A DNA stretch of 6,669 nt from Acidobacteriota bacterium (GCA_006227875.1 SBFI01000125.1:1-6669), one strand, 5' to 3'. Shown: positions 1-6,185, numbered from the stretch's first letter. The notes: generated from the sequence alone by a model not told the origin. Translations and numbers: made by a program.

Positions 1-603
1 GCCTTTCTCGACAGCGGCGCCCTCAAGCTGGCGCTCAAGCCCTGGTTCGACTCCTCGGGGCATCTGAAGGCGACGACCCGCCTGGGTCGTTTTGGCGCCA
101 AGTTCGAAGAGTACCTGGACGAGGTCGTCGGCCTCGATCTGTTGCGGGACATGGCCGAGTTCTTCCAGGCCTTTGCACCTCTCTACGACGGCTTCAGGCA
201 GCGAGCGGTAGAGGTGCAGCAACTCCTGGGCTCCCCACGCACGCTCTTTGTGTTGGTGGCCGCCCCAGGTGAGGAGCGGAACTCGGACACGCTCTTCTTT
301 GCCCGGCGTCTGCAAGAGGCCGGCTACCGTCTGGGCCCCATCGTGGTCAACCGGATCCATCCCCGGGGCGACGGCATGCCCGCGGGCACAGCCCAGGCCG
401 CGACCGGGGAAGCGGACGGGCGCCAGCTTTTGGCCTGGTTGGGCGAACGTGACGCCCGCGGGTTGGCGAAACTCCAATCACTGCTGTCGGACCAGCAGCC
501 GCTGGTCGGTATCCCGCTGCTGCCGCGGGAGCCCGCGGATCTTGCTTCACTCGGCGAGCTGGCCCGCGAATTCGCTACACGATTCGATTCGGTTCCCTCC
601 TAG
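1..603 (+). CDS. ArsA/Get3-like P-loop ATPase, C-terminal part (5' end outside window)
   Basis: The frame is open from the first base to the TAG at 601-603, giving the last 200 residues; the start and the P-loop lie upstream. The fragment matches the C-terminal half of ArsA/Get3-type ATPases. It has an alpha-helical stretch with AEFFQAFAPLYDGFRQRA (residues 52-69), then a beta-strand TLFVLVAAPGEE (81-92), a helix (FFARRLQEAGY), and the strand PIVVNRIHPRG (113-123), which resembles the family's VVNR..P signature. A helical segment and a VGIPLLPREPADLASLGEL stretch follow, like the family's closing P-L/F-x-x-D-x-x-x-L region. Family members use ATP to move metalloids (ArsA with ArsB) or to hand tail-anchored membrane proteins to membranes (Get3). 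No arsenic genes are visible here. The neighbour downstream is a PHA granule operon, and many bacterial ArsA-like proteins have no proven role. An internal TTG at 142 is not the true start. Family assignment is fairly sure; function is open. Confidence 0.8.
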   Translation, partial: AFLDSGALKLALKPWFDSSGHLKATTRLGRFGAKFEEYLDEVVGLDLLRDMAEFFQAFAPLYDGFRQRAVEVQQLLGSPRTLFVLVAAPGEERNSDTLFFARRLQEAGYRLGPIVVNRIHPRGDGMPAGTAQAATGEADGRQLLAWLGERDARGLAKLQSLLSDQQPLVGIPLLPREPADLASLGELAREFATRFDSVPS

Positions 604-621
604 ACCGGCTGTGGCCAGGTC

Positions 622-638
622 TTGCCGCAGCGCGGCAA
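622..638. promoter_or_regulatory. Operator candidate 1 (perfect 7-bp dyad), probable PhaR site
   Basis: The sequence TTGCCGC-AGC-GCGGCAA is a perfect inverted repeat with 7-bp arms and a 3-nt centre. It lies just upstream of the -35 box of the phaR promoter and 18 bp after the upstream stop codon. The same dyad recurs at 652 and 685. PhaR proteins are known to bind TGC/GCA-type dyads and to regulate themselves; assigning this site to PhaR is inference. As RNA it could also form a short hairpin, but no T-run follows. Confidence 0.65.
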
Positions 639-642
639 CCGG

Positions 643-671
643 TTGACTTCTTTGCCGCAATGCGGTATAAA
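643..671 (+). promoter_or_regulatory. Sigma70-type promoter of the phaR-phasin-patatin operon
   Basis: The -35 TTGACT (643-648) and -10 TATAAA (666-671) are separated by exactly 17 bp, close to the consensus in both boxes and spacing. Transcription would begin near 678, giving a leader of about 73 nt before the phaR ATG at 751. Operator copy 2 fills the spacer and copies 1 and 3 flank the promoter, so it looks built for repression. The local AT-rich stretch TATAAATA stands out in otherwise GC-rich DNA. Confidence 0.8.
652..668. promoter_or_regulatory. Operator candidate 2 (imperfect dyad within the promoter spacer)
   Basis: TTGCCGC-AAT-GCGGTAT repeats the left arm of copy 1 exactly. The right arm keeps GCGG but departs where it runs into the -10 hexamer (666-671). 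It starts 30 bp after copy 1, about three helical turns. A repressor bound here would block RNA polymerase directly. The degenerate right arm looks like a compromise between operator and -10 sequence. Confidence 0.6.
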
Positions 672-684
672 TAGGTCGAAATCG

Positions 685-701
685 ATGCCGCAGAGCGGCA
701 A
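685..701. promoter_or_regulatory. Operator candidate 3 (dyad just after the transcription start)
   Basis: ATGCCGC-AGA-GCGGCAA matches copy 1 in all arm positions but the first. It starts 33 bp after copy 2, again about three helical turns, and lies roughly +8 to +24 from the predicted start of transcription. In the mRNA leader it could also form a 6-bp stem. Confidence 0.62.
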
Positions 702-738
702 CACGACCGACGAGAAGCAGCCGAAGTATCCACACCGC

Positions 739-743
739 AGGAG
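739..743 (+). promoter_or_regulatory. Ribosome binding site of phaR
   Basis: AGGAG lies 7 nt before the ATG at 751. It decides the start: the frame stays open back to a TTG at 622, but that codon lies upstream of the predicted transcription start and inside operator copy 1, and it has no ribosome binding site. Confidence 0.8.
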
Positions 744-750
744 CCAAGTC

Positions 751-1272
751 ATGGTACGTCTGATCAAACGCTACGAAAGCCGGAAACTCTACGACACCGA
801 AGAAAGCCGGTATGTCTCGCTGGACGAGATTGCCGAATGGGTGCGGGAGGGGCAGGAGATCAGAGTCGTCGACAACGCCAACGCAGAAGACGTGACGGCG
901 CAGACCCTGGCTCAGATCATTCTCGGGGAGGGCCGGGACGGCCGCTCCAAGATCTCCACCGAGGTCATGCACGATCTGGTTCGATTTGGTGAGAAGGCAC
1001 TCTCCACCGGGGTGGAGCAGGTGCAACAAGGTATGGATCGGGTGGTGCGAGCATCGATCGATAAATTGGGGCCGGTACGACAGGCCCGCGAGGAGATGAA
1101 ACGGCTCCGCTCGCGGCTCGAGGAGCTCGAGACCTCGCTGGTGGAGCTCGAAAGGCACGGTTTGAGCAGCACTCCAGCCAAGAGCAAGAGGGTGCGAAGC
1201 ACTACGACCGCCAAGAAGAAGACAGCGAAGAAAGCAAGCGCTGCACGTAAACCCAAGGCGCGGAGCGCCTAA
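751..1272 (+). CDS. phaR: PhaR-type PHA-responsive transcriptional repressor
   Basis: This is a 173-residue protein. Residues 1-62 are the PHB/PHA accumulation regulator DNA-binding domain, with the hallmark opening VRLIKRYESRKLYDTEESRY and the following SLDEIAEWVREGQEIRVVDN and LAQIILGE. Residues about 68-98 form a helical segment (EVMHDLVRFGEKALSTGVEQ). A charged coiled-coil-like helix follows (about 103-137, with EEMKRLRSRLEELETSLVEL). The last 30 or so residues are a Lys/Arg/Ala/Thr-rich tail like histone H1 and PhaF. PhaR proteins bind operators of phasin genes and their own gene. They are released when they attach to PHA granules or short PHA chains. Here phaR is first in an operon with phasin (33-bp gap), under a promoter with three dyads, which fits autoregulation. 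The basic tail is unusual for plain PhaR and may add DNA or granule binding. The family call is firm; the regulatory circuit is inference. Confidence 0.9.
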   Translation: MVRLIKRYESRKLYDTEESRYVSLDEIAEWVREGQEIRVVDNANAEDVTAQTLAQIILGEGRDGRSKISTEVMHDLVRFGEKALSTGVEQVQQGMDRVVRASIDKLGPVRQAREEMKRLRSRLEELETSLVELERHGLSSTPAKSKRVRSTTTAKKKTAKKASAARKPKARSA

Positions 1273-1290
1273 CACAGGAATCAAATCGGA

Positions 1291-1297
1291 TAAGGAG
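1291..1297 (+). promoter_or_regulatory. Ribosome binding site of the phasin gene
   Basis: TAAGGAG lies 8 nt before the ATG at 1306. It is close to the ideal anti-16S match, the strongest site in the operon, and suits a highly expressed granule coat protein. Confidence 0.8.
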
Positions 1298-1305
1298 AAG
1301 CAAAG

Positions 1306-1701
1306 ATGGCCAAAAAGAAGACTGATGATGTGACAAAGGAGCTGCGGGAGTCGGCGCACAAGATCTGGCTGGCCGGTCTCGGTGCCGTTGCCACGGCCGA
1401 AGAGGAGGGCAGTAAGCTCTTCAACTCCCTGGTGAAGAAGGGTGAGAAGTACGAAACCAAGGGACGAAAGGAGTTCGACAAGGTCCTGCGGCGTGTCGAC
1501 GATGCCAAGGGCAAAGCCGGATCCACCTGGGACAAGGTTGAAGACTCCATCGACAAGAAGGTGGGCGAGGCGCTCAAGCGTATGGGTGTCCCCACTCGCA
1601 GTGAGATCAACAAGCTCACCAAGCGGGTCGAGGAGCTGACCCTCAAGGTCGATCAGCTCAAGCCCAAGACCACCAAGGCCCGCAAGACCGCTGCCGCCTA
1701 G
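1306..1701 (+). CDS. Phasin, PhaF/PhaI type (PHA granule-associated protein)
   Basis: This 131-residue, Lys-rich protein belongs to the granule-associated phasins of the PhaF/PhaI type. It should coat the surface of polyhydroxyalkanoate inclusions and control their size and number. Residues 17-47 (HKIWLAGLGAVATAEEEGSK and the following LFNSLVKKGE) are the family's amphipathic helix that lies on the polymer. A charged helical middle follows (48-93). Residues about 95-118 (GVPTRSEINKLTKRVEELTL) are the leucine-zipper-like coiled coil used for oligomerisation. A short basic tail ends in TKARKTAAA. The length is close to PhaI and shorter than PhaF, whose histone-like tail is long. It sits 33 bp after phaR and 13 bp before the patatin gene, so it should be co-transcribed and PhaR-controlled. 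The family is clear; the exact paralogue name is not. Confidence 0.9.
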   Translation: MAKKKTDDVTKELRESAHKIWLAGLGAVATAEEEGSKLFNSLVKKGEKYETKGRKEFDKVLRRVDDAKGKAGSTWDKVEDSIDKKVGEALKRMGVPTRSEINKLTKRVEELTLKVDQLKPKTTKARKTAAA

Positions 1702-1714
1702 GGTCACCCCCAAC

Positions 1715-2935
1715 ATGGCGACAATCACCACCGCCGAGGGCCGGACCGAGGGAAAAGTCGGCCTGGCCCTCGCCGGAGGTGGTCCCCAGGGCGCCCTCTA
1801 CGAGATCGGCGCCATACGCGCCCTCGAAGAGGCGCTCGAAGGGATCGACTTCTGCGACCTCGATGTCTACGTCGGTGTCAGCGCCGGCGCGGTCATCGGC
1901 TCGATTCTCGCCAACGGTGTCGGCACCGCTCGTTTGTGTCGGGCAGCGATCGATCCCGGACCCGCCAATCCCTTTCACTTCCGCACTTTCTACAGCCCGG
2001 CCTTCGAGGAGTTTGGCCGCCGGAGCCTGGGTATTCCACGGCTCCTACTTCAGTCCCTTTTGACCTTTATCAGCAATCCCCGCGATCTCAACCTCGTGGA
2101 TTCGCTACTACCTCTCAGCCGCGCGCTTCCGATCGGGGTCTTTAGCAACGAGCCGCTGCGGGAATTTCTGGAGGACGCCTTCAACCGGAGCGGGCGAACC
2201 GACGATTTTCGCCGCCTCGACAAGCACCTCATCGTCGTCGCAGCCGATCTGGATTCGGGTGAGCCGGTGCGGTTTGGCGAGCCGGGTTTCGACCACATCC
2301 CCATATCGAAGGCGGTTCAAGCCAGCACAGCGCTGCCCGGTCTCTATGCACCGGTCAAGATCGAAGGCCGTCACTATGTCGATGGCGTCCTACTCAAGAC
2401 GATGCACGGGTCGGTGGCGTTGGACGCCGGCGCCGAGCTGCTGCTCTGTTTCAATCCCCTGGTGCCCGTAGACACCTCTTCGGCGGTTGACGAAGGATTC
2501 ATGCGGCGTGGCAAGCTGATCGACCGGGGGCTGCCGACCGTTCTCTCCCAGAGTCTGCGCACCATGATCCGGTCCCGTTTGGAAGCGGGTCTGTCGTCCT
2601 ACGAAAATGTGTTTCCTGAGGCCGATGTCATCTTGCTCGAGCCACCGAGGGACGACTACAAGATGTTCTTCACCAATGTCTTCAGCCTCTCTACAAGACG
2701 CGCCGCGTGTGAGCATGCCTATAACGTCACGCGTAGGCAGTTGTTCAATCGCCGAGAAGAGTTGGCCCCGGTGCTGGCGCAGCACGGGATCCGCCTGCGA
2801 ACCGAGTTTCTGGAGCAGGAGAACGTGGATCTGTGGTGTCAGGTGGGGGCGAGAATGACCGAAGGGGATTCGGTTCTGGACGATTTGGACTGTACTCTGA
2901 GCCGCCTCGAAGCGCTCTTGAACGAATCTACCTAG
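1715..2935 (+). CDS. Patatin-like phospholipase/acyl hydrolase
   Basis: This 406-residue protein has a patatin fold. The first strand VGLALAGGG leads into the oxyanion-loop motif GGGPQG (residues 21-26). The nucleophile elbow is GVSAG (54-58, Ser56). The dyad partner is Asp223 in VDGV, at the expected place after the ASTALPG..AP segment (203-213). The C-terminal 150 residues are helical and unassigned. No signal peptide or membrane segment is seen, so it is probably cytosolic or granule-surface bound. Patatin enzymes hydrolyse acyl esters of lipids with a Ser-Asp dyad. Third in the phaR-phasin operon, it may act on granule-surface lipid or on PHA itself (inference). The ATG follows the phasin stop by 13 nt and has only a weak AGGG (1700-1703), so translation is probably coupled. 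The oxyanion loop lacks the Arg/Lys often seen (GGGxR/KG), marking a distinct subfamily. The family is sure; the substrate is unknown. Confidence 0.88.
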   Translation: MATITTAEGRTEGKVGLALAGGGPQGALYEIGAIRALEEALEGIDFCDLDVYVGVSAGAVIGSILANGVGTARLCRAAIDPGPANPFHFRTFYSPAFEEFGRRSLGIPRLLLQSLLTFISNPRDLNLVDSLLPLSRALPIGVFSNEPLREFLEDAFNRSGRTDDFRRLDKHLIVVAADLDSGEPVRFGEPGFDHIPISKAVQASTALPGLYAPVKIEGRHYVDGVLLKTMHGSVALDAGAELLLCFNPLVPVDTSSAVDEGFMRRGKLIDRGLPTVLSQSLRTMIRSRLEAGLSSYENVFPEADVILLEPPRDDYKMFFTNVFSLSTRRAACEHAYNVTRRQLFNRREELAPVLAQHGIRLRTEFLEQENVDLWCQVGARMTEGDSVLDDLDCTLSRLEALLNEST

Positions 2936-4647
2936 CCCGCCTTGCTCCGGCGGATACCCAGCAGTATGCCGCCGACAAAAAGCGTAACCCAGACCGGCCA
3001 AGGTCCATTGGCCGCGGCGACGATAGCGCCGGCGACGATACAGAAGCCGCCAAAGACGGTGCCTCGAATGCCGGAGAACGGGTTCTCCGGTTGACGGTGG
3101 GTCGCCTGCTCCAGAGCTCTCAGCCCTTCGGTCACCAACATGGGAGCCTTGACCAGGGCATCGACCAGCTCCGGCGCGCCACGGAGACTCTCACGGGCGA
3201 TACGGACCGGACTGAACTGGTTGAGAAAGATCTGGTTGATGTGGGGTCGTGAGGTGGAGGCCACATCGAAACCAGGCTTGAGATACTGGCCGACGGCCTC
3301 GAAAGTGACGATGGCCTTGACCATCAGCACCATCTCGACGGGGAAGTACATGCGGTAGGCACCGCCCTTGCCGACCGACTCCATGATCAATTGGGCGATG
3401 GAGAAGTCCTCGTAGTTGGAGCTGCGCTGCCAGCGCCGGCAGATCTCCTCGACGTCCCGACGAAAGCCCTTGACGTCGCTTCCCGGCCCCGAATCGGCGA
3501 TCAGCGATAGATAGCGCGCGGCATTCTCCGCATCTCCCATCACCAGACAGTAGTAGTAGTAGAGCAGCGTGCGACGGAGCTCGTCGTCGAAACGCCCCAC
3601 CATGCCCAGATCGATAAAACCGGCCTTTGGTCCCGGCAGCACCACCAGGTTGCCCGGGTGCAGATCGGCGTGAAAAAAGCCGTCCCGATAGAGCATCCGG
3701 ATGATGACCGTCGCCCCCAGATCGACGATGCGGTCGCGGTCGGCCTCGCTCAGGGTTTGGATGGCGGGATCATTGGGCCGCACACCGCGCAGATACTCCA
3801 TCACCAGCAGGTCCTGAGTGGTGAACTCGCGGTAGATGGCGGGAAAGACCACATCCGGCAGATCCTTGAAGTTGGCGGCGAAGGTCTCGGCGTTGTCGGC
3901 TTCGGTGCGGAGGTCGGCCTCCCTGAGGGTGTAGTGGAGAAACTCGCCGATGACCCGTCGCGGCTGATAGCGGGCGAGAAAGAGCTGCAGGAACCGGCCA
4001 AAGATCCTCAGCAGCACCGAGTCGGTCTTGAGGGTCTCGCGAATACCCGGTTTGACCAGCTTGATGATGACCGCGTCACCCGCCAGGGTTGTCGCTTGGT
4101 GAATTTGGCCGATGGAGGCGGAGCCCAGCGGCGTCGGCTCTATCCAGGAGAAGACTTCACCCGCGGGTCGACCGATCTGTCGCTCGACCAGCTCCAGGTA
4201 ACGGGCAAAGGGCAGCGCCGGCAGGCGGTCGAGAAGGTTCTTGAGCTCCTCGGTGATCTCTGGCGGCAGGATGTCTTCGCGCAGGCTGAGAATCTGTCCG
4301 AGCTTGATATAGGTCGGGCCCAGGGCCTCGAAGCGTTTGCGAAGTTGGACCGCAAAGGGGAGCTTGACGAGCTTGCGGCTGACAAACGGGCGGGTCAGGA
4401 GTGCCAGGCTCCAGGCCGACATATACCCCAACCCGTGCCTCTCCTCTTTGGTCCGGCTTCTCACCCAGGCGTTGAGTCCGCCGAAGAGCGTGCCAAAGAA
4501 GTGGCGCCAGGTCGAAAACAGCCGCCGCACCAGACCGTGCGGTCGGCTCTCGACCAGAAGCTCGAACTCGTTGCCGCTTGCCACCTTCAACTTCGGCCCC
4601 AATGGTGTCGGATTGGAGTCGGCGACCGGTTTGGAGGAATTGGCCAT
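2932..4647 (-). CDS. AarF/UbiB (ABC1/ADCK) family kinase-like membrane protein
   Basis: This is a 571-residue protein. The family landmarks are in order: KLGQ of the KxGQ motif (residues 115-118) with the following LPPEITEELKNLLDRLP; the A-rich-loop equivalent PLGSASIGQIHQA (173-185); the putative ATP-binding Lys196 in VIIKLVKPG; TEADNAE (249-255); the catalytic-loop variant HADLHPGN (326-333); and DLG (346-348) in place of DFG. Two hydrophobic segments at the C terminus (about 530-545 and 551-565) should anchor it in the membrane. UbiB-type proteins support ubiquinone synthesis or lipid handling through an atypical ATPase activity. The ATG at 4647 is chosen because GAGG sits 6 nt before it; an in-frame ATG at 4665 (577 aa) has no clear site. 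It runs convergent to the patatin gene, sharing CTAG at the stops, and divergent from purA. No other ubi gene is visible, so the specific name ubiB is not assigned. Confidence 0.9.
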   Translation of the reverse strand: MANSSKPVADSNPTPLGPKLKVASGNEFELLVESRPHGLVRRLFSTWRHFFGTLFGGLNAWVRSRTKEERHGLGYMSAWSLALLTRPFVSRKLVKLPFAVQLRKRFEALGPTYIKLGQILSLREDILPPEITEELKNLLDRLPALPFARYLELVERQIGRPAGEVFSWIEPTPLGSASIGQIHQATTLAGDAVIIKLVKPGIRETLKTDSVLLRIFGRFLQLFLARYQPRRVIGEFLHYTLREADLRTEADNAETFAANFKDLPDVVFPAIYREFTTQDLLVMEYLRGVRPNDPAIQTLSEADRDRIVDLGATVIIRMLYRDGFFHADLHPGNLVVLPGPKAGFIDLGMVGRFDDELRRTLLYYYYCLVMGDAENAARYLSLIADSGPGSDVKGFRRDVEEICRRWQRSSNYEDFSIAQLIMESVGKGGAYRMYFPVEMVLMVKAIVTFEAVGQYLKPGFDVASTSRPHINQIFLNQFSPVRIARESLRGAPELVDALVKAPMLVTEGLRALEQATHRQPENPFSGIRGTVFGGFCIVAGAIVAAANGPWPVWVTLFVGGILLGIRRSKAG

Positions 4648-4653
4648 GACTCG

Positions 4654-4657
4654 CCTC
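4654..4657 (-). promoter_or_regulatory. Ribosome binding site of the AarF/UbiB gene
   Basis: On the minus strand GAGG stands 6 nt before the ATG at 4647-4645, favouring this start over the in-frame ATG at 4665-4663. Confidence 0.5.
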
Positions 4658-4689
4658 AGCCGCATTCAGCTTAGCTGCTTTGGCGGTAG

Positions 4690-4719
4690 TTGGAAAGACT
4701 GGTACCGATCTGCTAGGGT
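4690..4719 (+). promoter_or_regulatory. Candidate sigma70 promoter of purA
   Basis: TTGGAA (4690-4695) and TAGGGT (4714-4719) are spaced by 18 bp, with an extended -10 TGC directly before TAGGGT. The predicted start near 4726 gives a leader of about 60 nt. The hexamers are less close to consensus than those of phaR and the tRNA. Confidence 0.5.
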
Positions 4720-4729
4720 TCTTCGGTAC
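4702..4729. promoter_or_regulatory. Inverted repeat centred on the purA -10, possible operator
   Basis: GTACCGA (4702-4708) and TCGGTAC (4723-4729) are perfect inverted copies. The arms are 21 bp apart centre to centre, two helical turns, with TAGGGT in the middle. This geometry suits a dimeric repressor, but the regulator is unknown. Seven-base arms could also arise by chance. Confidence 0.4.
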
Positions 4730-4776
4730 TTTGCGGGCATTCCAATGCACGCATTTCCGGAGGGATCCCGGCGCAG

Positions 4777-4781
4777 AAAGG
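4777..4781 (+). promoter_or_regulatory. Ribosome binding site of purA
   Basis: AAAGG lies 6 nt before the ATG at 4788. The frame stays open upstream to 4680, but that stretch holds the promoter and encodes nothing like PurA. Confidence 0.65.
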
Positions 4782-4787
4782 CCAGCT

Positions 4788-6152
4788 ATGACCAACACGA
4801 TCGTCTGCGGCATGCAGTGGGGTGACGAGGGGAAGGGCAAGATCGTCGATCTAATCTGCCCGGCTTTCGAGGTAGTGGTTCGGTATCAGGGCGGTAACAA
4901 CGCCGGGCACACGGTAAAGTTCGGCGACAGTCATTTTGCTCTGCATCTGGTGCCATCGGGGATTCTCCACCCGGAGACCCAGTGTGTCCTGGGGACCGGG
5001 ATGGTCATCAATCCGGAGGTGCTGTTCGAGGAGCTCGACGGCCTGAGCCAGGCCGGGGTCGAATCGGAAGGGCGTCTCTTCATCTCGGACCGGGCCCATG
5101 TCCTGCTGCCGCTCTATGCCGACCTGGATCAGGCGCGGGAGGTGGCCAGGGGGAAAGGGCAGATCGGCACCACGGCCCGCGGTATCGGACCGGCCTACGA
5201 AAGCAAGGCTGCTCGTGCTGGGCTGCGGATGATCGACCTCTATGCCGGTGACCTGGAGACCCGCACCCGCAACCTGCTGGTTCGCCTCGAGCGCGAGATC
5301 GTCGATCTCGGTGGGCAGCCGGTGGGGCATCCGGCACGGCTCGCCGACCACATGCGTCTGTGGCGGGACAAGCTGGGGCCCTATCTCTGTGACACCGCCA
5401 AGAAGATCAACGGCTGGATGGACGAGAAGAAGAACGTCCTGTTCGAGGGCGCCCAGGGTGCGCTGCTCGACCTCGACCACGGCACCTACCCCTATGTCAC
5501 CAGCTCCAACCCGACGTCCGGTGGGGCCTGTACAGGTAGCGGGGTGCCGCCGACCCGGATCGACGGCGCCATCGGCGTGCTCAAGGCCTATACCACCCGG
5601 GTTGGCGGTGGGCCGTTTGTAACCGAGCTCGAGGAGGACGCCGGCGAGGAGCTGCGCAAGCGAGGCAACGAGTTCGGCACCACGACCGGCCGCCCCCGAC
5701 GCTGTGGCTGGCTCGATCTGGTGGTGGCCCGCTACTCCCGCATGCTCAACGGGGTCGACACCGTCGCCCTGACCAAGCTGGATGTGCTCGACGACCTCGA
5801 CGAGATCAAGGTCTGTGTCGGTTACCAGGTGGGTGGGGAAGTGGTGAAGGATCTGCCGGCCAAGCTGGATGACCTCGAAAAGGCGCAACCGGTCTACACC
5901 ACGGTCAAGGGGTGGAAGCAGGAGACCGTCGGCATCGTCGACTTCGACAAGCTACCGGATGAGGCCAAGGAGTACATCAGCCTTATCGAAGATGGTGTCG
6001 GTGCACCCGTGGGTCTGATCTCGACCGGACCCCGTCGCGAGGAGACGATCGTGCGACCGGAGACCAATCTGCTGGAGTTGATCTCCGGACGCGACGAAGT
6101 CATTCTCAGCCAGCGCTCGGCGCACGCTACTAAAGCTCAATCAACGGATTGA
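4788..6152 (+). CDS. purA: Adenylosuccinate synthase
   Basis: This 454-residue cytosolic enzyme joins aspartate to IMP using GTP, the first step from IMP to AMP. The active-site signatures are all present: WGDEGKGK (residues 11-18, with catalytic Asp13), GGNNAGHT (35-42, with catalytic His41), GTTARGIGPAYESKAAR (127-143), FEGAQGALLDLDHGTYPYV (219-237), TTTGRPRRCGWLD (298-310), the guanine-specificity motif TKLD (329-332) and STGPRREET (412-420). Asp13 and His41 fall at the same numbers as in the E. coli enzyme, which supports the ATG at 4788. The protein is about 20 residues longer than the E. coli enzyme (432 aa). The extra part is a C-terminal tail (LLELISGRDEVILSQRSAHA) after the usual end of the fold. 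It is transcribed away from the AarF/UbiB gene, and a tRNA-Lys follows 82 bp downstream with its own promoter, so it is probably a single-gene unit. No clear terminator is seen. Confidence 0.97.
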   Translation: MTNTIVCGMQWGDEGKGKIVDLICPAFEVVVRYQGGNNAGHTVKFGDSHFALHLVPSGILHPETQCVLGTGMVINPEVLFEELDGLSQAGVESEGRLFISDRAHVLLPLYADLDQAREVARGKGQIGTTARGIGPAYESKAARAGLRMIDLYAGDLETRTRNLLVRLEREIVDLGGQPVGHPARLADHMRLWRDKLGPYLCDTAKKINGWMDEKKNVLFEGAQGALLDLDHGTYPYVTSSNPTSGGACTGSGVPPTRIDGAIGVLKAYTTRVGGGPFVTELEEDAGEELRKRGNEFGTTTGRPRRCGWLDLVVARYSRMLNGVDTVALTKLDVLDDLDEIKVCVGYQVGGEVVKDLPAKLDDLEKAQPVYTTVKGWKQETVGIVDFDKLPDEAKEYISLIEDGVGAPVGLISTGPRREETIVRPETNLLELISGRDEVILSQRSAHATKAQSTD

Positions 6153-6185
6153 CCTTCGAAACCGCGGAAGTGGGAGCCACCGATC

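Noticed and set aside
622..638. The 622 dyad as a terminator of the ArsA-like gene
   Set aside because: The stem could form in RNA, but no T-run follows and two further copies sit around the promoter, so an operator explains it better.
622..750. Extended phaR start (TTG at 622) adding 43 residues
   Set aside because: It would begin upstream of the predicted transcription start and inside an operator. The extra residues only translate the repeats; the ATG at 751 has AGGAG at 7 nt and begins the family domain.
547..1731. Long minus-strand open frame (394 codons) across phaR and phasin
   Set aside because: It lies antisense to two clear family proteins. Its translation is Leu/Gly/His-rich without motifs, as expected from a GC-rich shadow frame.
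2937..2953. Intrinsic terminator after the patatin gene
   Set aside because: Only a 5-bp CCGCC/GGCGG stem with no T-tract, inside the end of the convergent coding region.
3658..4674. Plus-strand open frame of 338 codons antisense to the AarF/UbiB gene
   Set aside because: No recognisable domain, and composition typical of a mirror frame; the opposite strand carries all the kinase-family motifs.
4757..4771. GGGATCCC palindrome in the purA leader as a riboswitch or attenuator
   Set aside because: The stem is very short, there is no alternative pairing or T-run, and it resembles no known purine riboswitch.
4680..4787. Extended purA start adding 36 residues
   Set aside because: The stretch covers the promoter and leader. 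The family begins at MTNTIVCGMQWGDEGKGK, and the ATG at 4788 has its own ribosome site.
4851..5888. Minus-strand open frame of 345 codons antisense to purA
   Set aside because: Shadow of purA; no motifs and no ribosome site of note.
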